In this document: in pieces, positions 8,495 to 16,633 of the stretch
How the letters are laid out: each line of letters begins with the position of its first letter
Numbering within the stretch: the stretch's first letter is position 1
NCBI RefSeq assembly: GCF_013170705.1
Contig: NZ_CP033334.1
Span: 3,635,501-3,699,500, forward strand
Direction: 5' to 3'
Length of the DNA: 64,000 bases
DNA from: Mesorhizobium loti
Lineage (GTDB): Bacteria > Pseudomonadota > Alphaproteobacteria > Rhizobiales > Rhizobiaceae
Translations under genes and position numbers: made by a program
The notes under the pieces: model-generated
What the model was told of the DNA's origin: nothing
The model's input: the letters and a program-made list of their open reading frames with translations, nothing else
The model's database searches: none

Positions 8495-9492
8495 GCGAAA
8501 CGCAGCCTCTGGCCGATGCCTTTTTCTCCTGCCTTGGCCAGCATCGCCTTGCCGAGCGCAATGTCGGACAGCGACAGGCCGCGATGCCAGAACAGGATGG
8601 TCTCGTCGTCGCTTTGCCGGCCCGGCTTGAGGCCGGCGGCGATCTGGCCAAGCTCGGCATGCAGCGTCTTTTCGCTGAGCCGTCCGGTCTCGACATGGGC
8701 GCGCAGCGAACCGAACTTGCCGCCCTTGCACTGGCCCCAGTCGTCGACCACCATCTTCTGCATGATGTCGGTCAGCGACAGCTCCACCGCGCTCATCGTG
8801 CCATAGGGTACGACCAGGGCGCCGGGCTTGATCCATTCGGTCTTGAGCAGCGGCTGAGGCTCCGGCAGCCGCGAGGCCTCGACAACGATGTCGGCGCCTT
8901 CGATGCAGCTCTTCCAGTCGGCGACCGCCGTCACTTTCTTGCCGAGGTCGCCGGAGAGCTTGGCGGCAAAGCCGTCCCGGCTTTCCGGGCGGCGCGAATG
9001 GACGCGGATCTCGTCGAAGTCGAAGAGATGGTCAAGCAGGCGCACGTTCCAATAGGCGGTGCCGCGCGCGCCGATATGGGCGAGCACCTTGGAGTTCTTG
9101 CGTGCCAGATGCTTCGCGCCGATCGCTGTGACGGCGCCGGTGCGCATGTCGGTGATGACGGTGGCATCGAGGATGGCACGCGGCGTGCCGGTGCGCGGAT
9201 CGAACAGGTTCAGAATGCCGAATTCAGAGGGCAGGCCATGCAGATAGTTGTCGACGTAGTCGCCGACGATCTTCACGCCCGCCGCGTCGAGTGGCGCCAC
9301 ATAGCCGCGCAGCACATTGAAATGGCCGTGGAAGGATGGGTCCGGTTCCAGGTGAACACGCGGTTCGATCACGGTCTGGCCCTTGCCCTGAGCGACCAGA
9401 CCGGCCTCGACGGCGGCAATGATTTCGCCGTCGGTCATGGCAAGCGCATCGATGTCTAGAGCATTGAGATAGTCGATGTAGATGGGCTTCAT
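8491..9492 (-). CDS. ornithine cyclodeaminase / mu-crystallin family protein
   Basis: 333 residues, the normal length for the family. N-terminal ligand region includes EPRVHLEPD and HFNVLRGYV; the Rossmann part has AIGAKHLARKNSKV and IGARGTAYWN followed by an acidic-basic VHSRRPES strand end; IVVEASR closes the nucleotide site. Relatives are NAD(P)-dependent ornithine or lysine cyclodeaminases, ketimine reductases, alanine dehydrogenases or opine-type enzymes, so the call is at family level only. It is the first gene of a two-gene minus-strand unit with the HutH-like gene, divergent from the DHA2 transporter at 9613. Confidence 0.88.
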   Translation of the reverse strand: MKPIYIDYLNALDIDALAMTDGEIIAAVEAGLVAQGKGQTVIEPRVHLEPDPSFHGHFNVLRGYVAPLDAAGVKIVGDYVDNYLHGLPSEFGILNLFDPRTGTPRAILDATVITDMRTGAVTAIGAKHLARKNSKVLAHIGARGTAYWNVRLLDHLFDFDEIRVHSRRPESRDGFAAKLSGDLGKKVTAVADWKSCIEGADIVVEASRLPEPQPLLKTEWIKPGALVVPYGTMSAVELSLTDIMQKMVVDDWGQCKGGKFGSLRAHVETGRLSEKTLHAELGQIAAGLKPGRQSDDETILFWHRGLSLSDIALGKAMLAKAGEKGIGQRLRFA

Positions 9493-9612
9493 TTATGCGC
9501 GCCCTTTCCTCGGTCGCCCCGCCCATCCCATAGCAGGCCGCGAGGCGACACGAAAGTTTGTTGCGCTGGCTATGGACGCAGTCGGCCAAATGCTGTTCAA
9601 CCCGGTTCCGAC

Positions 9613-11046
9613 ATGACTGCCATTCCCGAAACTGAAGCCTTGCCGGCAACGGCCACCAGTGCGCGGCGCGTGGCGCTGATCGTCGCCATCGCCTTCTTCA
9701 TGCAATTGCTGGATTCGACGATCATCTCGACCTCGTTGCCGCAGATGGGTGCCTCCTTCGGCGTGCCGGCGGTGGTGATGAGCATCGGCATCACGGTCTA
9801 CATGCTGACCATGGCTGTTTTCGTGCCGCTGTCCGGCTGGCTTGCCGACCGGTTCGGCGCGCGCAACATTTTTCTCGTGGCGATCGCGCTGTTCACGCTG
9901 GCCTCGCTTGCCTGCGGCTTTTCGGAAAACCTGCCCCAATTTGTCGCTGCTCGCGCCGTGCAGGGGCTGGGCAGCGCGCTGATGACGCCGGTCGGCCGCA
10001 TTCTTGTCCTGCGCAATGCGTCGAAGTCCGAGCTGCTCAACGCCACCGCGCTGATCACCTGGCCGGCGCTGTTCGCGCCCGTGGTCGGGCCGGTGCTCGG
10101 CGGCTTCATCACCACCTACCTGTCCTGGCACTGGAATTTCTTCATCAACGTGCCGCTTGGGCTGATCGGGCTGGCGCTGGTCGCCCGCTTCATTCCGGGC
10201 GACCGGGAAGCCGATCCCAAGCCGCTCGACTGGCCGGGGTTTTTCCTGACGTCGCTCGGGCTCGCCTGCCTGCTCTACGGCCTCGAGCGCATCGCGCATC
10301 CCGAGGACGGCCCGCGGCCGACGGTGCTGCTGATCGCGGCGGGCATCGTCATCGGCTGGCTGGCGGTGCGGCATCTGCGGCGCGCGACTCATCCGCTGCT
10401 CGATCTCTCCTCGTTCAAGGTGCTGACCTTCGCCATCTCGACACTCGCCGCGGGCACCATATTCCGGATGGCGATCAACGCCACGCCGTTCCTGCTGCCG
10501 CTTTTGTTCCAGGTTGGCTTCGGCCTCTCGCCCGTCGATGCCGGCTTGATGATCCTGGCCTATTTCCTCGGCAATCTCGGCATGAAGACGATAACGACGC
10601 CAACGCTGCGGCGTTTCGGTTTCCGCCCGGTGATGGTCGTCAACGGCATCATCGCCTCGGCCTCGATCATGGCTTGCGGAGCGATCTCGCCGCAGACGCC
10701 GCAGGCGCTGGTCGTGGTCCTGATGCTGATCGCCGGCCTGTCGCGGTCGATGCAGTTCACCGCGCTCAACACCCTGGCCTTCGCCGATATCGATGCGGCG
10801 CAGCGCAGTTCGGCGGCGACGCTGTCGTCCATGCTGCAGCAGGTGGCGATGCTGTTCGGCGTCGCGGTGGCGGCGGCGATCCTGAACCTGTCGCAGATCG
10901 CCAGGGACCGGCCGGCGCTCGATCTCGTCGATTTTCGAATCGCCTTCCTGGCGATCGGTGTCATCGGCCTGGTCGCGGCATTGCGTTTTCTCGTGCTGCC
11001 GCCCGCCGCGGGAGCCGAGGTTTCCGGCCACGCGCCGGCGAAATGA
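9613..11046 (+). CDS. DHA2-family MFS transporter (EmrB/QacA type)
   Basis: 477 residues with about 14 hydrophobic segments, as expected for DHA2 drug:H+ antiporters. Motif LDSTIISTSLPQMG in the first helix, GWLADRFGARN (motif A) and an AVQGLGSALMTPVGR segment followed by the GPVLGGFITTYLSWHWNFFINVP-type motif C region are clear. It is divergent from the cyclodeaminase-like gene with a 120-base gap that should hold both promoters. It could export a toxic intermediate of the adjacent cluster, or be unrelated to it. Confidence 0.9.
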   Translation: MTAIPETEALPATATSARRVALIVAIAFFMQLLDSTIISTSLPQMGASFGVPAVVMSIGITVYMLTMAVFVPLSGWLADRFGARNIFLVAIALFTLASLACGFSENLPQFVAARAVQGLGSALMTPVGRILVLRNASKSELLNATALITWPALFAPVVGPVLGGFITTYLSWHWNFFINVPLGLIGLALVARFIPGDREADPKPLDWPGFFLTSLGLACLLYGLERIAHPEDGPRPTVLLIAAGIVIGWLAVRHLRRATHPLLDLSSFKVLTFAISTLAAGTIFRMAINATPFLLPLLFQVGFGLSPVDAGLMILAYFLGNLGMKTITTPTLRRFGFRPVMVVNGIIASASIMACGAISPQTPQALVVVLMLIAGLSRSMQFTALNTLAFADIDAAQRSSAATLSSMLQQVAMLFGVAVAAAILNLSQIARDRPALDLVDFRIAFLAIGVIGLVAALRFLVLPPAAGAEVSGHAPAK

Positions 11047-11242
11047 ACTCCAATTTTTCGCCCGATGCGGAGATAAATTCCGCCCCATCCCTTCGCCTTG
11101 ATGCAGCGCTTTCGTAAATGACGGCGATGGCGCAATCGGTTGCCAAAAATGCAGGAGTTTCCGCGCATTGCGCCAGTTTCGGCAATCAATGTGTCCACCC
11201 GGTGAATATCGACATCCGCCGGTGTTCCAAGCGCGGATTCAT

Positions 11243-11272
11243 TTGACGAACCGGCGCTGAGCCGATTAGCTT
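11243..11272 (+). promoter_or_regulatory. candidate sigma70-type promoter for the second importer operon
   Basis: TTGACG at 11243-11248 followed after 18 bases by TAGCTT (11267-11272), a weak -10 match. Transcription would begin just before the palindrome at 11283, a standard repressor geometry. The -10 is poor, so this is tentative. Confidence 0.35.
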
Positions 11273-11282
11273 TTGCTTTCGG

Positions 11283-11300
11283 GATGGCAGCGCTGCCATC
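11283..11300. promoter_or_regulatory. LacI-type operator palindrome
   Basis: GATGGCAGCGCTGCCATC is a perfect 18-bp palindrome with a central CG, the hallmark of LacI-family operators. It lies 15 bases before the permease start at 11316 and downstream of a candidate promoter. It differs from the operator at 42481-42496 by only one symmetric pair of bases (ATGGCAGC versus ATGGTAGC). It could also fold as an RNA hairpin. Confidence 0.7.
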
Positions 11301-11315
11301 GGGGCAAATGCAGAC

Positions 11316-12302
11316 ATGAACACGACCGGCTGGCTAAATCCCAGGAGCCTGAATCAGGAAGGCATTGTCTTTGCCATTGCCGTGGTGCTGTTCGTTGCGG
11401 CGGCAATGGGGCTGCCGGGCTTTATCGATCCCAACAACCTCGTCGCCATTGTCCGCTCGGTGTCGGTGCTGGGCATATTGGCGCTCGGCATGGCTGTCGT
11501 CATCATCGGCCGCGGTATCGACCTGTCCGCGGTGGCGATCATGGCGATGTCGGTCGCCTGGTATCTGCAGCTGCTCAACACGGGGACGTCGGACGGGCTG
11601 GCCTTCGCCTATGTGCTGGCCGGCGTGCTCGCCATCGGGCTGCTCAACGGCTTTCTCGTCGCCTATGCCGACGTGCCGGCGATTTTCGTGACGCTGGCCA
11701 CCGGCTCCTTCGTCTTCGGCTATGTGCGCTCGCAACTGATCACGCAGGATGCGGTGCCGGTGCCGCAGGGACATTGGGTCGAACTGCTCGGCGGCCTGCG
11801 CTTCCTCGATATCCCGATCGAGGTGTTCGTCTTCGCGGGCCTCGCCTTCCTGTTCTTCCTCTTCCTGCGTTACACCAAATGGGGGCGCTACATCTATTTT
11901 GCCGGCGACAACCCGGTCGCGGCCCGCAACATCGGCATCCCGGTGCGGCCGATGCTGGTGCTGCGCTACGTGCTGTCTGCCTTCGTTGCCCTGATCGCCG
12001 GCCTGCTGACGGCGGCCAGCCTGCATTCGATCAACACGCGTGTCGTCAATTCGACGCTGCTCTACGACATCGTGCTGGTGGCTGTGATCGGCGGGATCGG
12101 CCTCTCGGGCGGGCGGGGCGGGGTGCGCAACGTGCTGGTTGGAGCGGCGCTGATCGGCATCCTTCTCAACGCCATGACCATCATCGACATTCCGCTGCTC
12201 TACCAGAACCTGATCAAGGCAGCGATCCTGCTCGGCGCCATCATCGTCGACGGCATCATCAATCCACGCGACGAACAGACCGCGCAACAAGGCGACATTT
12301 AG
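11316..12302 (+). CDS. ribose-type ABC transporter permease
   Basis: 328 residues of the RbsC family with multiple membrane segments. Seen: ALGMAVVIIGRGIDLSAVA, where most homologues have GGIDLSVG, and a late VIGGIGLSGGRGGVRN block. It is the first gene of the operon that runs to 18129 and is one of two permeases there, so the importer core may be a heterodimer with the permease half of the protein encoded at 13464. Regulation by a LacI protein is suggested by the palindrome 15 bases upstream. Confidence 0.9.
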   Translation: MNTTGWLNPRSLNQEGIVFAIAVVLFVAAAMGLPGFIDPNNLVAIVRSVSVLGILALGMAVVIIGRGIDLSAVAIMAMSVAWYLQLLNTGTSDGLAFAYVLAGVLAIGLLNGFLVAYADVPAIFVTLATGSFVFGYVRSQLITQDAVPVPQGHWVELLGGLRFLDIPIEVFVFAGLAFLFFLFLRYTKWGRYIYFAGDNPVAARNIGIPVRPMLVLRYVLSAFVALIAGLLTAASLHSINTRVVNSTLLYDIVLVAVIGGIGLSGGRGGVRNVLVGAALIGILLNAMTIIDIPLLYQNLIKAAILLGAIIVDGIINPRDEQTAQQGDI

Positions 12303-12362
12303 GGGTACCCGGAACGATCGCGACGATCGGCCGGCAATGACAGTCGAAACAGAGGACGTGAC

Positions 12363-13388
12363 ATGAAACTGATCAGAACACTGATGGCCGCCGCCACGGC
12401 GCTGGCCGTTACCGCCTTCGTGGCGCCGACCTTCGCCGCCGATGATCCGGGTCCGGCCGCCTATGCGCAGGCGCTCAAGGGCAAGCGCGTCATGCTGGTG
12501 CCGCTGGCGATGGGCTTCGACCTGGCGCAGGGCTGGGCGCATTACCTGAAGAAGGAAGTCGAGGCCTGGGGCGGCGTGTTCGAGACTCGCGATCCGAACT
12601 GGGTGGTCGATGCGGGCGCGCAGGCTATCACCGACGCTATCTCGTCCGACACCAGGCCCGACGTGCTGATCATCCATGCGCCGGACCTCAACTCCTATTC
12701 CAAGCTGATGAAGAAGGCGCAGGCCGCCGGCACCTATGTGCTTCTGGTCGACAACCCCGCCAACTTCCCGGCCGATGCCTTCGTCGGCAGCGACTGGGAC
12801 AGGCTCGGCCAGCTCGAGGCCGAAGCGGCGATCAAGGGCTGCGGCGAAAACTCGTCGAAGAAGATCGGACTTGTGCAGGGCGACCAGGCGAACTCTTCCA
12901 GCCTCTATCAGTATGCCGGCATCATGAAGGTGCTGGACAAGCATCCTGACTTCAAGGTGGTGGCCAAGCCCGACTCCAACTGGGACGCGACGACCTCGCG
13001 CAACGTGACGACGACGATGCTGCAGCAGAACCCGGACATCTGCTCGATCATCGATTTCTGGGACGGTGACGCCACCGGCGCATCGGCCGCGATCCGAGAC
13101 GCCAAGCTCGACGGCAAGGTGTTCCTCGTCACCACCGGCGGCGGCGAGAAGGCGGCCGATTGCGACAAGCTGCAGGACGGCACCTATGGCGCCGTGGTGA
13201 TGACCGATCTCGCCCGCCAGTCGGGCGACATGAACGCCATCATCAAGTTCCTGCTGCAGAGCGGCCAGCCAGCCGGCACCTCGCACACCTATATCTATAC
13301 GCTCGAGAAGGCGACGACCAAGGCCGATCTCAAGCCCGACAGCTGCTGGGACCTGAAGGCGCTGCAGGCCGAAGCGGCGGCGAAATAA
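12363..13388 (+). CDS. ribose-type ABC transporter substrate-binding protein
   Basis: 341 residues, periplasmic. Signal peptide: MKLIRTLMAAATALAVTAFV with cleavage near FAA-DDP (about 25-27). The body has KRVMLVPLAMGFDLAQGWAHYLKKE, a VLIIHAPDLNS strand, VLLVDNP and VGSDWDRLGQLEAEA, matching the PBP1 sugar-binding fold. It follows the first permease by 60 bases and is followed by a strong stem-loop at 13415. Ligand unknown; the lactonase-like proteins in the same operon suggest a sugar acid, lactone or aldose. Confidence 0.9.
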   Translation: MKLIRTLMAAATALAVTAFVAPTFAADDPGPAAYAQALKGKRVMLVPLAMGFDLAQGWAHYLKKEVEAWGGVFETRDPNWVVDAGAQAITDAISSDTRPDVLIIHAPDLNSYSKLMKKAQAAGTYVLLVDNPANFPADAFVGSDWDRLGQLEAEAAIKGCGENSSKKIGLVQGDQANSSSLYQYAGIMKVLDKHPDFKVVAKPDSNWDATTSRNVTTTMLQQNPDICSIIDFWDGDATGASAAIRDAKLDGKVFLVTTGGGEKAADCDKLQDGTYGAVVMTDLARQSGDMNAIIKFLLQSGQPAGTSHTYIYTLEKATTKADLKPDSCWDLKALQAEAAAK

Positions 13389-13414
13389 ACCGCACGTTCC
13401 CGACAGATATCAAT

Positions 13415-13447
13415 GAGGTGGCCGGATTGCCCGGCCACCTCTTTCTC
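13415..13447 (+). terminator. intra-operon stem-loop after binding-protein gene
   Basis: An 11-bp perfect stem, GAGGTGGCCGG (13415-13425) with CCGGCCACCTC (13431-13441), five-base loop, followed by TTTCTC. It has terminator form but lies between genes that otherwise look cotranscribed, so partial read-through or mRNA 3'-end protection of the upstream binding-protein message is likely. Confidence 0.65.
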
Positions 13448-13463
13448 GTACCGCAGTGAGCCG

Positions 13464-15587
13464 ATGTCCTTTCGCGAACGCCTTCAGTCCTGGCGCTACA
13501 ATCTCGTGCCCGACCATCTGGTCGGCGAGATCCTGACCAAACGCTGGACCGACAATGCCATTCCGTTCCTGGCGCTGGTGGCAACGCTCGGCGTGTTCGG
13601 CTCGATCATTCCGGGTTTCTTCAAACTGACGTCGCTGCAGGAATCGACCCGCCAGCTCGGCGAATTCTCCATGGTGGTCACCGGCATGACGGTGGTGATG
13701 CTGGGCGGCGGCATCGATCTCTCGGTCGGCTCGATCTTCGCGCTGTCCTGCTTCTCGGCTGTCTACGTGTTCTTCATCCTCGAACAGTCGATCTGGCTGG
13801 CGCTGGCCGCTTCGCTCGCCACCGGGCTCGTCTTCGGCGCCATCAACGGCTACCTCGTCGGATATCTCAGGCTTCGCGCCTTCCTCACCACGCTGGTCAC
13901 CTTCATCTTCGGTCGGGCATTGTTCGACATCCTCGTCACCACCTACGCCGCCGACGTGCAGCTTTCGACCGCCACGTCGGATGTGCTGGATTTCATCGGC
14001 GACAGCACCTTCTGGGGCCTCTCGGTCTCGGTCTGGCTGGCGATCATCCTCGCCGTCGTCACCCATATCGCGCTGACGCGCTCGCGGCCGGGATGGCATG
14101 TGCTGGCTGTCGGCGGCTCCCGGCGCTCGGCGCACAATGCCGGCATCCGCGTGCGCCGCACCGTGTTCATGACCTATGTCTTCTCGGGTTTCTGCGCCTC
14201 GATCGGCGGTTTCCTCATTGCCTGCCGCTTGAGCGGTGCAGGGCCGGGCACCGGCCTCAACCTCGAGATCATGGCGCTGACGGCGGCGGTGGTCGGCGGC
14301 GTCAGCCTCGGCGGCGGGCGCGGCTCGGTGATCAAGGGACTGATGGGCGCCATCATCGTCTTGACCATGACCAACGGGCTGATCCGGCTGGGCTACGGCA
14401 CCGGCACCAACCAGATGGTGCTCGGCATCATGCTGGCGGTGGCGGTGACCATCGATATCCGCTGGCTGAAGAACCGCCACAAGGTGCTCAACGAAGTCTA
14501 TGTCGCGCCGGTCTATCTCAAGATGGGCGAGACACAGTCCGCGGTGCCGGGCTCCGGCACGCCTTACGAGCTCGACAACCGCCTGTCCGCGGCCGATCAT
14601 ATCGGGCTCGGTGAGCTGGAAGGGCCCGAGGATGTCATCCTCGACCGTGACGACAATCTCTATTGCGGCACCCGCCATGGCGAGATCGTCCGCTTCTTCG
14701 CGCCGGACTATGTGAAATCTGAAGTGTTTGCCCATATTGGCGGCTTTCCGCTGGGGCTCGCCTTCGACAAATCGGGCAATCTGATCAGCTGCGTCGGTGC
14801 CATGGGGCTTTATTCCGTTTCGCCGGACCGGGAGGTGAAACGCCTTTCGGCCGAGACGTCACGCTCCTGGACCTCGATCGTCGACGATGCACGGCTGCGC
14901 GATCCCAATGATTGCGACATCGCGCCGGATGGCCGCATCTATTTCACGGATTCAACGAAGCGCTACGACGCGCATGACTGGGCGCTGGACTCGATCGAGA
15001 ACCGCGCCACCGGGCGCCTGCTGGTCTACGACCCCAAGGACGGTTCGACGAAGACGCTGCTCGACGGCTATCGCTACACCAATGGTGTGTGCATGGCTCA
15101 TGACGGCAAGTCGCTGTTCTTCGCCGAAAGCTGGGCCTGCCGCGTGCATCGCTATTGGCTGGAAGGGCCGAAGGCCGGCACCGCCGAATGCGTCATCCGC
15201 GACATGCCGGGCTATCCCGACAACATCAACCGGGCGTCGGACGGCAATTACTGGATGGCGTGGCTGGGCATGCGCACGCCAAGCTTCGACCTGTCGCTGC
15301 GCCATCCCGACATGCGCAAGCGCATGACGCGGCGGCTGCCGCAGGACGAGTGGCTGTTCCCCAACATCAACACCGGCGGCGTGGTGAAATTCAACGAGAA
15401 GGGCGGGATCGTGGAGGCACTCGGCGACCTCACCGGCGATGCGCATCCGATGGTCACCTCGATGCGCGAGCACAAGGGATATCTTTTCGTCGGCGGCATC
15501 CTCAACAACCGCATCGGCCGCTACAGGATTTCGGGTGCCGACCCGAACTGGACCAGCCCCGCTTCCTATTGGGGAGCAAAGCCATGA
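13464..15587 (+). CDS. ABC transporter permease fused to an SMP-30/gluconolactonase-like domain
   Basis: 707 residues, about twice a normal permease. Residues 1 to about 345 are an RbsC-type permease (GMTVVMLGGGIDLSVGS, GGVSLGGGRGSVIKG). A linker at about 345-385 leads into a beta-propeller of SMP-30/strictosidine-synthase type: GPEDVILDRDDNLYCGTRHG, DPNDCDIAPDGRIYFTDST, RYTNGVCMAHDGKSLFFAES and a GYPDNINRASDGNYW block, which carry the family's metal-site type acidic residues. The frame is continuous with no stop, so the fusion is real in this sequence. ATG 13464 is preferred over an upstream start that would overlap the stem-loop. The last four bases overlap the next gene. Confidence 0.9.
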   Translation: MSFRERLQSWRYNLVPDHLVGEILTKRWTDNAIPFLALVATLGVFGSIIPGFFKLTSLQESTRQLGEFSMVVTGMTVVMLGGGIDLSVGSIFALSCFSAVYVFFILEQSIWLALAASLATGLVFGAINGYLVGYLRLRAFLTTLVTFIFGRALFDILVTTYAADVQLSTATSDVLDFIGDSTFWGLSVSVWLAIILAVVTHIALTRSRPGWHVLAVGGSRRSAHNAGIRVRRTVFMTYVFSGFCASIGGFLIACRLSGAGPGTGLNLEIMALTAAVVGGVSLGGGRGSVIKGLMGAIIVLTMTNGLIRLGYGTGTNQMVLGIMLAVAVTIDIRWLKNRHKVLNEVYVAPVYLKMGETQSAVPGSGTPYELDNRLSAADHIGLGELEGPEDVILDRDDNLYCGTRHGEIVRFFAPDYVKSEVFAHIGGFPLGLAFDKSGNLISCVGAMGLYSVSPDREVKRLSAETSRSWTSIVDDARLRDPNDCDIAPDGRIYFTDSTKRYDAHDWALDSIENRATGRLLVYDPKDGSTKTLLDGYRYTNGVCMAHDGKSLFFAESWACRVHRYWLEGPKAGTAECVIRDMPGYPDNINRASDGNYWMAWLGMRTPSFDLSLRHPDMRKRMTRRLPQDEWLFPNINTGGVVKFNEKGGIVEALGDLTGDAHPMVTSMREHKGYLFVGGILNNRIGRYRISGADPNWTSPASYWGAKP

Positions 15588-16633
15588 TCCTCGATCCGAT
15601 CCTGGATATGTTTCGCGGCAAGGCGGTCACCATCCCGCCGCTCGACGGCGCCTTCCGGCCCAACACGCGGCTCGATGACGAGCCTGCGTTTGCCGAACTG
15701 ACCGAGCCGGACAATCTGCTGGCCTCCGGTGAGAGGTTGCTCGCCTCAAGCGGCAACGCCGTCTGTTCGCTTGGCGCCGGAGCCGAGCCCAAGGTTGTCG
15801 AGACCTTTGCGTCCCCCGTCTCGGCACTGGCGCTGTCGCCGTCGGGTGAACTGACGGTGGCGCTCGAGAGCGGCAAGCTGCTGATATCGGGCAAGGAGGT
15901 ATCGCTGCCGACGGATGTGCGTTGCATCACGGCACTTGCCTATGCCGATGACGGCACGCTCTGGCTGGCCAATGGTTCGGCTGAGCATGCGCCATCGCAA
16001 TGGGCCGCCGACCTGATGAAGAAGGGGGCGTCCGGTTCGCTGTGGCGATGTGGCCCGGGAGCGATCGGCTTCCAGAAAGTTGCCGGCGACATCGCGTTCC
16101 CCAACGGTCTGCATCCGGCGGGCGAGGGCGTTCTGGTGAGCGAAAGCTGGCGCCACCAGCTCATCCGTTTCAGCAGCGCGACACGTAATCGTTCGACGGT
16201 GCTGACACATCTGCCCGGCTATCCCGCGCGACTCGCGCCGGCGCGCGATGGCGGGGCGTGGCTGACCTTGTTCGCGCCGCGCAACCGGCTGATCGAGTTC
16301 GTCTTGCAGGAGACGCATTACCGGCAGGACATGATTGACCAGGTCCCGCCGGCCTACTGGATCGCGCCGGCGCTGGCCTCCAACCGCAGCTTCCTCGAAC
16401 CACTGCAATGCGGCGGCATCCGCACCATGGGCATCCACAAGCCATGGTCGCCGAGCCGCTCCTACGGGCTGGTGGTCAGACTGGATCAGAACATGCAGCC
16501 GCAGTTCAGCCTGCACAGCCGCGCCAATGGCACGCGCCACGGCATCTGCAGCGTGGTGGAAAAGGACGGCAAGTTGTTCATCGCCTCCAGGGGCGGCGAC
16601 TGTGTGCTTGCCGTCGATACGGGAGGTTTCTGA
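15584..16633 (+). CDS. SMP-30/gluconolactonase-like beta-propeller protein
   Basis: 349 residues, starting in an ATGA overlap with the fused permease gene. Motifs such as VRCITALAYADDGTLWLANGS, GDIAFPNGLHPAGEGVLVSES and GYPARLAPARDGGAWLTLF repeat the propeller pattern of the domain fused to the permease, so the operon encodes two related propellers. No signal peptide is obvious, which puts it in the cytoplasm. SMP-30 proteins are often metal-dependent lactonases acting on gluconolactone or other aldonolactones; activity here is inferred. The start of the ATPase gene overlaps its stop by one base. Confidence 0.8.
   Translation: MILDPILDMFRGKAVTIPPLDGAFRPNTRLDDEPAFAELTEPDNLLASGERLLASSGNAVCSLGAGAEPKVVETFASPVSALALSPSGELTVALESGKLLISGKEVSLPTDVRCITALAYADDGTLWLANGSAEHAPSQWAADLMKKGASGSLWRCGPGAIGFQKVAGDIAFPNGLHPAGEGVLVSESWRHQLIRFSSATRNRSTVLTHLPGYPARLAPARDGGAWLTLFAPRNRLIEFVLQETHYRQDMIDQVPPAYWIAPALASNRSFLEPLQCGGIRTMGIHKPWSPSRSYGLVVRLDQNMQPQFSLHSRANGTRHGICSVVEKDGKLFIASRGGDCVLAVDTGGF

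Noticed and set aside
6986..9492. Histidine utilisation (hut) operon
   Set aside because: No urocanase, imidazolonepropionase or formiminoglutamase gene nearby, and the HutH-like protein lacks the MIO serine.
9493..11088. 531-codon minus-strand open frame opposite the DHA2 transporter
   Set aside because: Low-complexity charged translation with no recognisable domain; the plus strand gives a complete MFS protein.
11334..13286. 650-codon minus-strand open frame spanning two importer genes
   Set aside because: Covers two well-supported genes on the other strand and lacks a start site or domain.
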